Shown: positions 8,863 to 17,449, numbered from the stretch's first letter. The stretch is DNA of 64,000 bases from Streptomyces sp. NBC_01431 (GCF_036231355.1 NZ_CP109496.1:5890001-5954000), one strand, 5' to 3'. Made by a program: numbers and translations. Notes: generated by a model from the letters alone, not told the origin.

Positions 8863-9215
8863 GTCACGCACCCTTTCTTTTCTGCAGCGAGCCGGGGACA
8901 GGTCTTTTCGTCTAAATGACGCTATCTATCATAACCGCTTCACGTCACTTTGACGATGGCCATAGTGTCGATGTGACGCATCCGCTCCGTGTTCGCTCCG
9001 GCCCCGCCTCCCGGCCGCTTCTCCGCCCACTCCCGGCGTGAGCCGGCCAACAGGTTGTCCACAGCCCTTTCCCTGCCTGCCTCCCGGTGTGCGAGCATGA
9101 AAGGGAAGAGCACGAAGACGGAACGGAAAGACAAGCGCCGCCCCGGAATGAATCCGGGGCCCCTGCGGTTGCAACCGTCGGCAAGCAGTCTCCGTACAAC
9201 CCGGGAGAGAAGCAG
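8863..9215. other. Divergent intergenic region between nadA and the Fe-S carrier gene
   Basis: This 353-nt spacer must carry the promoters of both genes. It holds an AT-richer stretch near nadA (around 8908-8935, containing CTATCTATCATAA), a spaced GTCAC/GTGAC pair (about 8945-8977), a hairpin at 9140-9160 and a palindrome at 9166-9177. Short reading frames here have no ribosome-binding site or family resemblance and were not called. Confidence 0.5.
9140..9160 (+). promoter_or_regulatory. Stem-loop in the 5' leader of the Fe-S carrier gene
   Basis: GCCCCGG, then the AT-rich loop AATGAAT, then CCGGGGC: a 7-bp perfect stem 55 nt upstream of the start codon. A second palindrome, CGGTTGCAACCG (9166-9177), follows 5 nt later. 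Either could be an RNA structure or an operator. The sequence alone does not decide. Confidence 0.4.
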
Positions 9216-9572
9216 ATGTCCGTATCGGACGAGACCACCACCGTGAGCGACGGCATCCTCCTGTCCGACGCCGCCGCCGCCAAGGTCAAGGGCCTCCTTG
9301 AGCAGGAAGGCCGGGACGACCTGGCGCTGCGTGTCGCCGTTCAGCCCGGCGGCTGCTCCGGCCTGCGCTACCAGCTGTTCTTCGACGAGCGTTCGCTCGA
9401 CGGCGATGTCGTCAAGGACTTCGACGGCGTCAAGGTCGTCACCGACCGCATGAGCGCTCCCTACCTGGGCGGTGCGTCGATCGACTTCGTGGACACCATC
9501 GAGAAGCAGGGCTTCACGATCGACAACCCGAACGCGACGGGCTCCTGCGCCTGCGGCGACTCCTTCAGCTAG
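9216..9572 (+). CDS. erpA: HesB/IscA/ErpA-family iron-sulfur cluster carrier
   Basis: The 118-residue A-type carrier has the three conserved cysteines: one in QPGGCSGLRY and two in the C-terminal GSCACGDSF. These bind and hand on Fe-S clusters to apo-proteins in the cytosol. GGGAGAGA precedes the ATG at 9216. Divergence from nadA, whose product needs a [4Fe-4S] cluster, makes NadA a plausible client. The family is certain; the ErpA designation rather than another A-type carrier is inferred from its stand-alone position. Confidence 0.92.
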   Translation: MSVSDETTTVSDGILLSDAAAAKVKGLLEQEGRDDLALRVAVQPGGCSGLRYQLFFDERSLDGDVVKDFDGVKVVTDRMSAPYLGGASIDFVDTIEKQGFTIDNPNATGSCACGDSFS

Positions 9573-9613
9573 ACCTCGCGCGGCCGGCCGCCATGCGGCC
9601 CGGCGGCAGACGC

Positions 9614-9649
9614 AAGGCGGGCGCTCCCGGTCAAGGGGGCGCCCGCCTT
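9614..9649 (+). terminator. Intrinsic terminator after the Fe-S carrier gene
   Basis: An 11-bp stem (AAGGCGGGCGC paired with GCGCCCGCCTT) with a 14-nt loop lies 41 nt past the stop codon, between convergent genes. Confidence 0.75.
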
Positions 9650-9710
9650 CGTCATGCCCGGCGCCGCTTCGCGGGCAGCGCCCGCCTTCGCCGGACCGAG
9701 GTGTTCCGCG

Positions 9711-11150
9711 CTACTTCTTGGGCAGTTCCTTGCCGGTGTCCGCGTCCACCACCTGGCGTGCCCCGAGCGGCTGGTTCAGCTCGACCGTGACCGTCTGCTG
9801 CTTGGCAAGGGCGACGCACATCTTCTTCGGGTCGCGGACCTTGCCGGTCACCGTGACCCGCACCCCGCCGCCGCTCTCGTCGGCGCTCGCCCGGTACGCA
9901 CTGCACACCCCGCCCCAGAACGTCACGGTCAGGGTGTGTCCGTCCGGGGTGACCGCGTACGACTCCAGGGCCGGGGCGTGACCGCCCAAGGTCGAGCCCG
10001 ACGGCGACGGCACGGGAGCCCCGGGCGGCGCCGGGGGCTTGACCAGGTACTGCGGGGCCACCGCCGGGGCGGTGATCGTGAACACCTGCCCACCGTCCGC
10101 CGGCTTCACCTGGAACAGCCACGACGGCACGAGTGTCTGGGTGCCGTCCACGAACTGGGCGGCGAGACCGAAGGTGGCCCCCTCGATGGTCACCGTCGAG
10201 GGCGTGGGCCGCTTGCACGGCTGCCCGGCGCCCTGGTCCGCGGTCAGCGGCACCGGACCGGTGCAGTCCTTGCTCCCCGGCTGCTCACCCGGGTGGCTGT
10301 TCAGCTGCTTCAGTGTCTCGTCCGCACTGATCACCGGGTACGTGGCGCCCTTCTCCGGCGCCTTCAACTGCCCGCTGCCGCCGATCACTTGACTGTCCGG
10401 GCCGACCCGGATCCCGGTCGTCCAGCCGTAGGTGGGAAGGCCGTCGATGACCGGATCGGCGTTCACCACCCGGGCCGAGACCAGGACTTGCCCGGCATCC
10501 AGCTTGGCGTCGTCCTGGCCCAGTGCCTTGAGGACCGGAGCCGCCGCCGCCTTCGCCTCCTGCTCGCTCACCGGGGCGGGGGTGCCGGGATCCGCTCCCG
10601 TGCTGTGCATCGGACACATCTTGCCCTTGGGGCAGTTGTCCGAGCCGCCGCTGCCGTAGCGTGCGAACGTCCAGGCGCCCGGCGCATTCTGATTGACCGT
10701 CAGAGAGGGCCCCGAGCTGTCCTTGGTCACTCCGGCCTTCCAGGTGGTGCCTTCGAGCCGCACCGCGCCGTCGATCCCGAGCGCCCGCGCCAGCCGGGTC
10801 ACCTCCGCCTCGCCGACCGTGCCGCGCGGCCGGTAGACGGCTGCCTTGCCGGGGCCCGAGGGCAGCGGGCCCGAGGCCTTGTAGACCACGCCGTTCGGGT
10901 CGGGCTCTCCCGGCGCGATCCCCCTCGGCCCGCCGGTGCCCCCGCCGCCGGGCGCACTGTCCAGGGCGAGCGGCGGCGGCGCGCCGTCCGCTCCGGGCGA
11001 CGTGCTGCCACCGCCGGAGGACGCCGTCGATGCCCAGTACGCCCCGCCGCCGCCCGCGGCCAGTACGGCCACGGCGACCCCGGCGAGGATCAAGGGAGAC
11101 CGCCGCGAACGCCGCTGTCGGGGTTCGTCCTGCGTGTGCTCGCTGCTCAC
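9711..11150 (-). CDS. Membrane-anchored extracytoplasmic protein of unknown function
   Basis: The 479-residue protein starts with a basic cytoplasmic segment (EPRQRRSRRS), one transmembrane helix (PLILAGVAVAVLAAGGGGAYW, about residues 19-39) and a Gly/Ser/Pro linker. About 400 extracellular residues follow without a catalytic motif I recognise. Cysteine pairs (NCPKGKMCP and the later DC...PC...VC...MC) suggest disulfides. It is probably a type II membrane protein conserved among streptomycetes; no function can be assigned. The GTG at 11150 was chosen because the charged N-terminus begins there. The neighbour upstream on the same strand is a 68-residue unknown. Confidence 0.8.
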   Translation of the reverse strand: MSSEHTQDEPRQRRSRRSPLILAGVAVAVLAAGGGGAYWASTASSGGGSTSPGADGAPPPLALDSAPGGGGTGGPRGIAPGEPDPNGVVYKASGPLPSGPGKAAVYRPRGTVGEAEVTRLARALGIDGAVRLEGTTWKAGVTKDSSGPSLTVNQNAPGAWTFARYGSGGSDNCPKGKMCPMHSTGADPGTPAPVSEQEAKAAAAPVLKALGQDDAKLDAGQVLVSARVVNADPVIDGLPTYGWTTGIRVGPDSQVIGGSGQLKAPEKGATYPVISADETLKQLNSHPGEQPGSKDCTGPVPLTADQGAGQPCKRPTPSTVTIEGATFGLAAQFVDGTQTLVPSWLFQVKPADGGQVFTITAPAVAPQYLVKPPAPPGAPVPSPSGSTLGGHAPALESYAVTPDGHTLTVTFWGGVCSAYRASADESGGGVRVTVTGKVRDPKKMCVALAKQQTVTVELNQPLGARQVVDADTGKELPKK

Positions 11151-11264
11151 CAGATCGCTCCTGTCCAGTCGTATCCCGCATCCCCTTTACGAGGGACGCC
11201 ACTTGGACGGAGTGGGGGAGCGCACGGTTCCCTCCGTGCGCCGCACCCGTGAGATCAGGCCGTT

Positions 11265-11471
11265 TCAGTCCCCGTATTCGGACATGTCCGCGATCAGGCG
11301 TACCGACGAGGACGGAACCGTCACACCGTGGATCAGAGACGGCCTCACGGGCGCCGGAGCGGCCTTCGTCGGAACGACCCAGTGCGGAGCCATCCGCGCG
11401 CAGTCGCCGCGCAGCTCCTCCAGACCCGGATCGGCCGTCCCGACAGCTCCACTGTTCATCGTGGTTTCCAT
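11265..11471 (-). CDS. Small conserved-looking protein of unknown function
   Basis: A 68-residue reading frame with strong Streptomyces codon bias (METTMNSGAVG at the start, SVRLIADMSEYGD at the end). It is soluble, has no cysteine motif apart from a single Cys, and is rich in Pro/Val/Ser. It lies between the membrane-anchored unknown (114 nt downstream) and the divergent kinase gene (132 nt upstream). The ATG at 11471 was taken as start; a second Met four codons on is possible. I do not recognise a family, and it could be a regulator-associated peptide. Confidence 0.55.
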   Translation of the reverse strand: METTMNSGAVGTADPGLEELRGDCARMAPHWVVPTKAAPAPVRPSLIHGVTVPSSSVRLIADMSEYGD

Positions 11472-11602
11472 GCTTCGCACCGTACGCACCGGAAGCATGC
11501 GCAGAAAGACCTACTATTGGGTAGTTTCTTCCCGTCGGCCGCGCATTCCCGACCCGGTAGCGTGAACTGTCAACGCCGTCCCTTCCCAGGAGCGCCCCCG
11601 CC

Positions 11603-12577
11603 GTGCGTATCGCAGTCACCGGCTCCATCGCCACCGACCACCTCATGACCTTCCCCGGCCGATTCACCGACCAGCTGGTCGCCGATCAGCTGCACACGGT
11701 CTCCCTCTCCTTCCTGGTCGACAACCTCGACGTGCGCCGTGGCGGTGTCGGTCCCAACATCTGCTTCGGCATGGGCCAGCTCGGCGGCAACCCGATCCTG
11801 GTCGGCGCGGCAGGTTCCGACTTCGACGAGTACCGCGCCTGGCTCGACCGCCACGGCGTCGACACCGGGTCGGTGCGGATCTCCGAGGTCCTGCACACCG
11901 CCCGCTTCGTGTGCACCACCGACGCCGACCACAACCAGATCGGCTCCTTCTACACGGGCGCGATGAGCGAGGCCCGCCAGATCGAACTGAAAGCGGTCGC
12001 CGACCGCGTGGGCGGCCTCGACCTCGTGCTGATCAGCGCGGACGACCCCGAGGCGATGCTCCGCCACACCGAGGAGTGCAAGGCGCGGAGCATCCCCTTC
12101 GCGGCCGACTTCTCGCAGCAGATCGTCCGCATGTCCGGCGACGACATCCGCACCCTGCTCGAAGGCGCGACGTACCTCTTCTCCAACGAGTACGAGAAGG
12201 GGCTCATCGAGAACAAGACCGGGTGGAGCGACGAGGAGATCCTCGCCAAGGTCGGCCACCGGGTCACCACCCTCGGCTCGCGCGGGGTGCGCATCGAGAA
12301 GGCCGGCGCCGAGCCGATCGTCGTGGGCGTCCCCGAGGAGGAGGCCAAGGTCGACCCGACGGGCGTGGGCGACGGGTTCCGCGCCGGGTTCCTCACGGGT
12401 CTGTCCTGGGGCGTCGGACACGAGCGCGCCGCCCAGCTCGGCTGCATGGTGGCCACCCTGGTCATCGAGACGCTGGGCACCCAGGAGTACACGCTGCGCC
12501 GCGCCCACTTCATGGACCGGTTCACCAAGGCGTACGGCGAGGAGGCCGCCGCCGAGGTGCGGGCCCACCTCCAGTAG
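11603..12577 (+). CDS. PfkB-family kinase, adenosine-kinase-like
   Basis: The 324-residue ribokinase-fold enzyme has an N-terminal GSIATDHLMTFPGRF and RRGGVGPNICFGMGQLGG, and the PfkB signature with catalytic Asp in DPTGVGDGFRAGF near residue 255. The sequence closely follows the pattern of the mycobacterial adenosine kinase as I recall it (same N-terminus, HTARFVCTTD, FYTGAMSEAR, YLFSNEYE). Purine-nucleoside salvage (adenosine to AMP) is therefore the likely reaction, although sugar-kinase activity cannot be ruled out. The GTG start is preceded by CAGGAG. Its stop lies 3 nt from the stop of the convergent desulfurase fusion gene. Confidence 0.9.
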   Translation: MRIAVTGSIATDHLMTFPGRFTDQLVADQLHTVSLSFLVDNLDVRRGGVGPNICFGMGQLGGNPILVGAAGSDFDEYRAWLDRHGVDTGSVRISEVLHTARFVCTTDADHNQIGSFYTGAMSEARQIELKAVADRVGGLDLVLISADDPEAMLRHTEECKARSIPFAADFSQQIVRMSGDDIRTLLEGATYLFSNEYEKGLIENKTGWSDEEILAKVGHRVTTLGSRGVRIEKAGAEPIVVGVPEEEAKVDPTGVGDGFRAGFLTGLSWGVGHERAAQLGCMVATLVIETLGTQEYTLRRAHFMDRFTKAYGEEAAAEVRAHLQ

Positions 12578-12580
12578 TAC

Positions 12581-13960
12581 TCAGCTCGTACGGCGCACCC
12601 GGTAGGCGGTTCCACCCGCCACCGGGTGCTCCCCGGCGTACTCCTGCCCCCGCATCTCGCACCACGCCGGGATGTCGAGCCGGGCCGCCTCGTCGTCGGC
12701 GAGGACCGTCACGACGCCGCCCACCGGTACGTTCCCGATCGCCTTCGCGAGCTCGATCACCGGGATCGGGCAGAGCTTGCCGAGCGAGTCCACCACGAAC
12801 TCCTGCGCGTCGGCGGCCCCGGCGGACGCGACCGGTGCGCCCAGTCTGGTCCGCACGGACGCGACCACCTCCGGCAGCACCCCCAGAAAACGGTCGACCT
12901 CCTGCTCCGGCGTGCCGGTGGGAAGCGACACCCGGACGTTTCCCTCGCTCAGCACCCCCATCGCGCGCAGCACATGGCTGGGCGTCAGGGTGCTGCTGGT
13001 GCAGGACGAACCGGATGAAACGGAGAATTCAGCCCGGTCGAGCTCGTGCAGCAGGGTCTCTCCGTCGACATAGAGACAGGAGAAGGTGACCAGATGCGGC
13101 AGCCGCCGCAGCGGATCGCCGACCACCTCCACATCCGGCACCAGCTCCGCGACCCGGGCGCGGATCCGGTCCACCAGCCCCCGCAGCCGCTCCGCCTCGG
13201 CCGCGGCCCCGGCCCGTACGGCGCGCAGCGAAGCGGCCGCCGCCACGATCGCCGGAATGTTCTCGAAGCCGGCCGCGCGCCCCGACTCCCGCTCGTCCGC
13301 GGGCCCTTGAGGGGAGAACCGGACGCCTTTGCGCACCGCGAGAAGCCCGACTCCGGCCGGTCCGCCCCATTTGTGCGCGCTCGCCACGAGCATCGACCAG
13401 GTGCCCTCGACCCGCCCCCAGGCCAGCGACTGCGCCGCGTCCACGAGCAGCGGCACCCCGGCCGCCCGGCACGCCTCGGCCACTTCGGCCACCGGCTGGA
13501 GCGTGCCCACCTCGTGGTTGGCGGACTGGAGGCAGGCGAGCGCGGTGTCGGGGCGCAGGGCCGCGGCATACGTCTCGGGGGAGACCCGGCCGGTACGGTC
13601 CACCGGCACCTCGGTCACCGAACCACCGGCCGCCTCATGGGCGGCCGCGGCATGCAGGACCGAGGAGTGCTCGACCGCCGACACCGCCAGATGCCGCCCG
13701 ACACGCCGACGCCCGGACAAGGATCCGTAAATTCCGGTGTGCACCGCGCTGGTCCCCGAACTGGTGAAGCTGAGCTCGTCCGGACGGCAGCCGACGGCGT
13801 CCGCGGCGGCCTCCCGCGCCGCGTCGAGCAGCAGCCTGGCCCGCCGTCCCTCCCGGTAGAGCCGGGCCGGATCGGCCCAGCCCTCGTCCAGGGAGGCTTG
13901 CAGGGCCTGGCGGGCGACGGGGTGCAGGGGTGCGGAGGAGGCCGCGTCGAAGTAGGGCAC
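12581..13960 (-). CDS. Cysteine desulfurase fused to a C-terminal TusA-like sulfurtransferase domain
   Basis: A 459-residue two-domain protein. Residues 1-375 are a class V PLP aminotransferase fold of the NifS/IscS type: FTSSGTSAVHTG, the PLP lysine in SAHKWGGPAG, and the persulfide-accepting cysteine in SVSSGSSCTSSTLTPSHV. Residues ~390-459 are a TusA/SirA domain with the signature Cys-Pro-x-Pro in DSLGKLCPIPVIELAKAI. The desulfurase would load sulfur directly onto the tethered carrier. TAGCGT lies 6 nt before the GTG with no ribosome-binding site, which suggests a leaderless mRNA. No thiouridylase gene lies beside it, so the final acceptor is unknown. Confidence 0.92.
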   Translation of the reverse strand: MPYFDAASSAPLHPVARQALQASLDEGWADPARLYREGRRARLLLDAAREAAADAVGCRPDELSFTSSGTSAVHTGIYGSLSGRRRVGRHLAVSAVEHSSVLHAAAAHEAAGGSVTEVPVDRTGRVSPETYAAALRPDTALACLQSANHEVGTLQPVAEVAEACRAAGVPLLVDAAQSLAWGRVEGTWSMLVASAHKWGGPAGVGLLAVRKGVRFSPQGPADERESGRAAGFENIPAIVAAAASLRAVRAGAAAEAERLRGLVDRIRARVAELVPDVEVVGDPLRRLPHLVTFSCLYVDGETLLHELDRAEFSVSSGSSCTSSTLTPSHVLRAMGVLSEGNVRVSLPTGTPEQEVDRFLGVLPEVVASVRTRLGAPVASAGAADAQEFVVDSLGKLCPIPVIELAKAIGNVPVGGVVTVLADDEAARLDIPAWCEMRGQEYAGEHPVAGGTAYRVRRTS

Positions 13961-13966
13961 CGGGCC

Positions 13967-13972
13967 ACGCTA
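13967..13972 (-). promoter_or_regulatory. Candidate -10 of a leaderless promoter for the desulfurase-TusA gene
   Basis: Read on the minus strand, TAGCGT is followed by GGCCCG and then the GTG start codon. No Shine-Dalgarno sequence is present. Confidence 0.45.
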
Positions 13973-14122
13973 ACCCCGGCCGGCCGGGCACGGCCCGAGG
14001 GCCGGGGCGAGGGGTCGTCAGATGGCGCCCGGAGGCCGGGATTCCACCGGCACCCCACCCCTTCGGGGACTCGGACGGCGCGTTGGGCACCCTCCCCGCG
14101 CGACCCCAAATAGCGTCCAGTA

Positions 14123-14151
14123 GGGTTTGGTCCGCATAAACATCCAAACCC
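14123..14151 (+). promoter_or_regulatory. Inverted repeat upstream of ctaC
   Basis: GGGTTTGG, 13 nt, then CCAAACCC, located 83-111 nt before ctaC. A -10-like TAGGGT (14121-14126) overlaps the left arm, so the repeat could be an operator or a leader hairpin for the oxidase operon. Confidence 0.45.
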
Positions 14152-14233
14152 CTGCCCGCGTGCCAGGGCGGCGACCGACCAGCGAGACGGCCGTAGCCGA
14201 CCAGCGCGGGCGAGACTCTCGGGAAGGCGCTAC

Positions 14234-15199
14234 GTGAGTCCCAACGGCTCCGACCGCTCGTCGCGGCGCCCGATGCGGCGGAAGCTGCCGCAGGTGCTGA
14301 CTGCGGGCCTGGTCCTGGCGACAGCATCCGGTTGCTCGTACAACTGGAAAGACTTCCCTCGACTTGGTATGCCCACTCCGGTGACGGAAGAGGGTCCCAG
14401 GATTCTGTCCCTCTGGCAGGGCTCGTGGGCGGCAGCGCTCGCCACGGGCGTGCTGGTCTGGGGCCTGATCCTGTGGAGCGTCATCTTCCACCGGCGCAGC
14501 CGCACCAAGGTCGAGGTACCCCCGCAGACCCGGTACAACATGCCCATCGAGGCGCTGTACACCGTGGTACCGCTCATCATCGTTTCGGTGCTCTTCTACT
14601 TCACCGCACGCGACGAGTCGAAGCTCCTTGAGCTCACCCCGAAGCCCCCCCACACCATCAACGTGGTCGGCTATCAGTGGAGCTGGGGCTTCAACTACAT
14701 CGAGGACGTGCCCGGTGTTAAGGGTGACGCCAAGACGGACAAGAACCTGGCCGGGATCGCGGATCGCTTCAAGACGGCTTTCCCGGCGAACGCGGGCGGT
14801 GTCTACGACGTCGGTATCCCCGGCATGCGTAACCCGCAGACCAACAACCCGGGCCCGACCCTGTGGCTGCCGATCGGCGAGAAGGTCCGCTTCGTGCTGA
14901 CCTCGCGCGACGTCATCCACGACTTCTGGGTGGTGCCGTTCCTCATGAAGATGGACGTCATCCCGGGGCACACCAACTCCTTCGAGGTCACGCCGAACCA
15001 GGAAGGCACCTTCCTGGGCAAGTGCGCCGAGCTCTGCGGCGTCGACCACTCGCGCATGCTCTTCAACGTGAAGGTCGTCTCCCCCGAGCGCTACCAGCAG
15101 CACCTCAAGGAGCTGGCGGCGAAGGGCCAGACCGGCTACGTGCCGGCGGGCATCGCTCAGACCGACCCCGCCAAGAACGCGGAGACGAACAAACTGTGA
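14234..15199 (+). CDS. ctaC: Cytochrome c oxidase subunit II (aa3 type)
   Basis: The 321-residue lipoprotein-like subunit has a signal sequence with lipobox ATASGC near residue 34, two transmembrane helices (about 61-83 and 104-125), and an extracytoplasmic cupredoxin domain. The binuclear CuA ligands are in KCAELCGVDHSRM (two Cys, His, Met), with the aromatic stretch GYQWSWGFNY that mediates electron entry. It takes electrons from the bc1 complex and passes them to subunit I. The GTG start follows GGGAAGG. The stop overlaps the GTG of ctaD by 4 nt. Confidence 0.97.
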   Translation: MSPNGSDRSSRRPMRRKLPQVLTAGLVLATASGCSYNWKDFPRLGMPTPVTEEGPRILSLWQGSWAAALATGVLVWGLILWSVIFHRRSRTKVEVPPQTRYNMPIEALYTVVPLIIVSVLFYFTARDESKLLELTPKPPHTINVVGYQWSWGFNYIEDVPGVKGDAKTDKNLAGIADRFKTAFPANAGGVYDVGIPGMRNPQTNNPGPTLWLPIGEKVRFVLTSRDVIHDFWVVPFLMKMDVIPGHTNSFEVTPNQEGTFLGKCAELCGVDHSRMLFNVKVVSPERYQQHLKELAAKGQTGYVPAGIAQTDPAKNAETNKL

Positions 15200-16938
15200 G
15201 CATCCTCAACGAATCTCAGGGTGCCGCGGCAGCAGACGACTCGTACGAGAACGAGCTGCCGGTCCGGCGCAAGCAGCCGGGAAACGTCGTCATCAAGTGG
15301 TTGACCACCACTGATCACAAGACGATCGGCACGATGTACCTGGTCACGTCGTTCGCGTTCTTCTGCATCGGCGGCATCATGGCGCTCTTCATGCGCGCCG
15401 AACTCGCCCGTCCCGGCACGCAGATCATGTCGAACGAGCAGTTCAACCAGGCGTTCACGATGCACGGCACGATCATGCTGCTGATGTTCGCGACGCCGCT
15501 GTTCGCCGGATTCGCGAACTGGATCATGCCGCTGCAGATCGGCGCGCCCGACGTGGCGTTCCCGCGGCTGAACATGTTCGCCTACTGGCTCTACCTGTTC
15601 GGCTCGACCATCGCGGTCGGTGGCTTCCTCACCCCGCAGGGCGCGGCGGACTTCGGCTGGTTCGCCTACAGCCCGCTGTCGGACGCGGTCCGCTCGCCGG
15701 GTATCGGCGCCGATATGTGGATCATGGGTCTGGCCTTCTCCGGCTTCGGCACGATCCTCGGCTCGGTCAACTTCATCACCACGATCATCTGCATGCGCGC
15801 CCCTGGCATGACGATGTTCCGGATGCCGATCTTCGTGTGGAACGTCCTGCTGACCGGTGTGCTGGTCCTGCTGGCCTTCCCGGTCCTGGCGGCCGCGCTG
15901 TTCGCCCTGGAGGCGGACCGCAAGTTCGGTGCGCATGTCTTTGACTCCAGTAACGGCGGCGCGCTCCTGTGGCAACACCTCTTCTGGTTCTTCGGCCATC
16001 CAGAGGTGTACATCATCGCGTTGCCATTCTTCGGAATCATTTCCGAAGTGATCCCAGTGTTCTCGAGAAAGCCGATGTTCGGCTACTCGGGCCTGATCGG
16101 CGCGACCATCGCGATCGCGGGTCTGTCCGTGACCGTGTGGGCGCACCACATGTACGTCACCGGTGGCGTGCTCCTGCCGTTCTTCTCCTTCATGACGTTC
16201 CTCATCGCCGTGCCAACGGGTGTGAAGTTCTTCAACTGGATCGGCACGATGTGGAAGGGCTCACTGTCCTTCGAGACGCCCATGCTGTGGGCCGTCGGCT
16301 TCCTGATCACCTTCACCTTCGGTGGTCTGACCGGCGTCATCCTGGCCTCGCCGCCGATGGACTTCCACGTCTCCGACTCGTACTTCGTCGTCGCGCACTT
16401 CCACTACGTCATCTTCGGCACCGTGGTCTTCGCGATGTTCTCCGGATTCCACTTCTGGTGGCCGAAGTTCACCGGAAAGATGCTGGACGAGCGACTCGGC
16501 AAGATCACCTTCTGGACGCTGTTCGTGGGCTTCCACGGCACGTTCCTGGTGCAGCACTGGCTGGGTGTCGAGGGCATGCCGCGTCGTTACGCCGACTACC
16601 TGGCGGCGGACGGCTTCACCGCCCTGAACACCATCTCGACGATCTCCTCGTTCCTGCTCGGTCTGTCGATCCTGCCGTTCTTCTACAACGTCTGGAAGAC
16701 CGCCAAGTACGGCAAGAAGATCGAGGTCGACGACCCGTGGGGCTACGGCCGTTCGCTGGAGTGGGCGACCTCCTGCCCGCCGCCGCGGCACAACTTCCTC
16801 ACGATGCCGCGCATTCGCTCCGAATCGCCGGCCTTCGACCTGCACCACCCGGAGATCGCGGCTCTCGACCAGCTCGAGAACCACGGCGACGTCCACGGTG
16901 ACAAGATGCTCGCCGGTGGCAAGGAGGCCGGGAAGTGA
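15196..16938 (+). CDS. ctaD: Cytochrome c oxidase subunit I (aa3 type)
   Basis: The 580-residue, twelve-helix catalytic subunit carries heme a, heme a3 and CuB. Visible ligand motifs are NQAFTMHGTIMLLMF (low-spin heme His), FWFFGHPEVYIIALP (CuB His and cross-linked Tyr), VWAHHMYVTG (the CuB His pair) and VVAHFHYVIFGTV (both heme axial histidines). It reduces O2 to water and pumps protons at the cytoplasmic membrane. The GTG start (VSILNESQ) overlaps the ctaC stop (GTGA), and its own stop overlaps the ctaF start, so the three genes are tightly coupled. Confidence 0.97.
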   Translation: MSILNESQGAAAADDSYENELPVRRKQPGNVVIKWLTTTDHKTIGTMYLVTSFAFFCIGGIMALFMRAELARPGTQIMSNEQFNQAFTMHGTIMLLMFATPLFAGFANWIMPLQIGAPDVAFPRLNMFAYWLYLFGSTIAVGGFLTPQGAADFGWFAYSPLSDAVRSPGIGADMWIMGLAFSGFGTILGSVNFITTIICMRAPGMTMFRMPIFVWNVLLTGVLVLLAFPVLAAALFALEADRKFGAHVFDSSNGGALLWQHLFWFFGHPEVYIIALPFFGIISEVIPVFSRKPMFGYSGLIGATIAIAGLSVTVWAHHMYVTGGVLLPFFSFMTFLIAVPTGVKFFNWIGTMWKGSLSFETPMLWAVGFLITFTFGGLTGVILASPPMDFHVSDSYFVVAHFHYVIFGTVVFAMFSGFHFWWPKFTGKMLDERLGKITFWTLFVGFHGTFLVQHWLGVEGMPRRYADYLAADGFTALNTISTISSFLLGLSILPFFYNVWKTAKYGKKIEVDDPWGYGRSLEWATSCPPPRHNFLTMPRIRSESPAFDLHHPEIAALDQLENHGDVHGDKMLAGGKEAGK

Positions 16939-17333
16939 AGATCCAGGGCAAGATGTTCCTGTGGCTGTCCGCCTTCATCCTGATCATGGCCGTCGTGTAC
17001 GGCGTGTGGTCGAAGGAAGCGGCCGGAACCACCGCGCTCGTCATGGCCTTCGGCCTGAGCGTCATGATCGGCTTCTACCTGGCCTTCACGGCCCGGCGGG
17101 TCGACGTGGGTGCCCAGGACGACAAGGAGGCCGACGTCGCGGACGACGCCGGTGAGGTCGGCTTCTTCTCGCCGCACTCCTGGCAGCCGCTCTCGCTCGC
17201 CATCGGCGGCGCCCTGGCCTTCCTCGCGATCGCGATGGGCTGGTGGCTGCTGTACTTCTCGGCACCGCTGATCCTGATCGGTCTCTACGGCTGGGTGTTC
17301 GAGTACTACCGCGGCGAGAACCAGAACCAGTAG
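16935..17333 (+). CDS. ctaF: Cytochrome c oxidase subunit IV (actinobacterial CtaF)
   Basis: A 132-residue membrane protein with four hydrophobic helices (about 7-25, 30-50, 84-104 and 106-124) separated by an acidic cytoplasmic loop (AQDDKEADVADDAGE). This is the typical accessory subunit of actinobacterial aa3 oxidase and has no cofactor ligands. It starts at a GTG overlapping the ctaD stop and is the last gene before a very strong terminator. Confidence 0.93.
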   Translation: MKIQGKMFLWLSAFILIMAVVYGVWSKEAAGTTALVMAFGLSVMIGFYLAFTARRVDVGAQDDKEADVADDAGEVGFFSPHSWQPLSLAIGGALAFLAIAMGWWLLYFSAPLILIGLYGWVFEYYRGENQNQ

Positions 17334-17355
17334 GTTTCGCCCGCCGCACCGCGCC

Positions 17356-17399
17356 AAGAGGGGCCCGCCATCTCACGTACGAGATGGCGGGCCCCTCTT
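17356..17399 (+). terminator. Strong intrinsic terminator after ctaCDF
   Basis: A 19-bp perfect stem (AAGAGGGGCCCGCCATCTC and its complement) with the 6-nt loop ACGTAC, followed by TTT. It is a canonical Rho-independent terminator 22 nt after the ctaF stop, separating the oxidase operon from the L,D-transpeptidase gene. Confidence 0.92.
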
Positions 17400-17449
17400 T
17401 TGCAGTCACCCCGCGCGCCGGAACTGACGAATCTTCATACCGTGTGGTC

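Noticed and set aside
7588..8919. A 443-codon plus-strand frame opposite nadA.
   Set aside because: The translation is Val/Gly/His/Arg-rich without motifs. NadA on the minus strand has all family features.
8989..9246. Small plus-strand frames in the nadA-erpA spacer, one starting ATGAAAGGGAAGAG.
   Set aside because: They overlap the erpA start in another frame, have poor amino-acid composition and no homologous pattern.
12560..12600. GTACTCAGC near the kinase stop, considered as a MacR-type (TGAGTAC) site.
   Set aside because: Only one half-site is present and it lies between convergent stop codons, not in a promoter.
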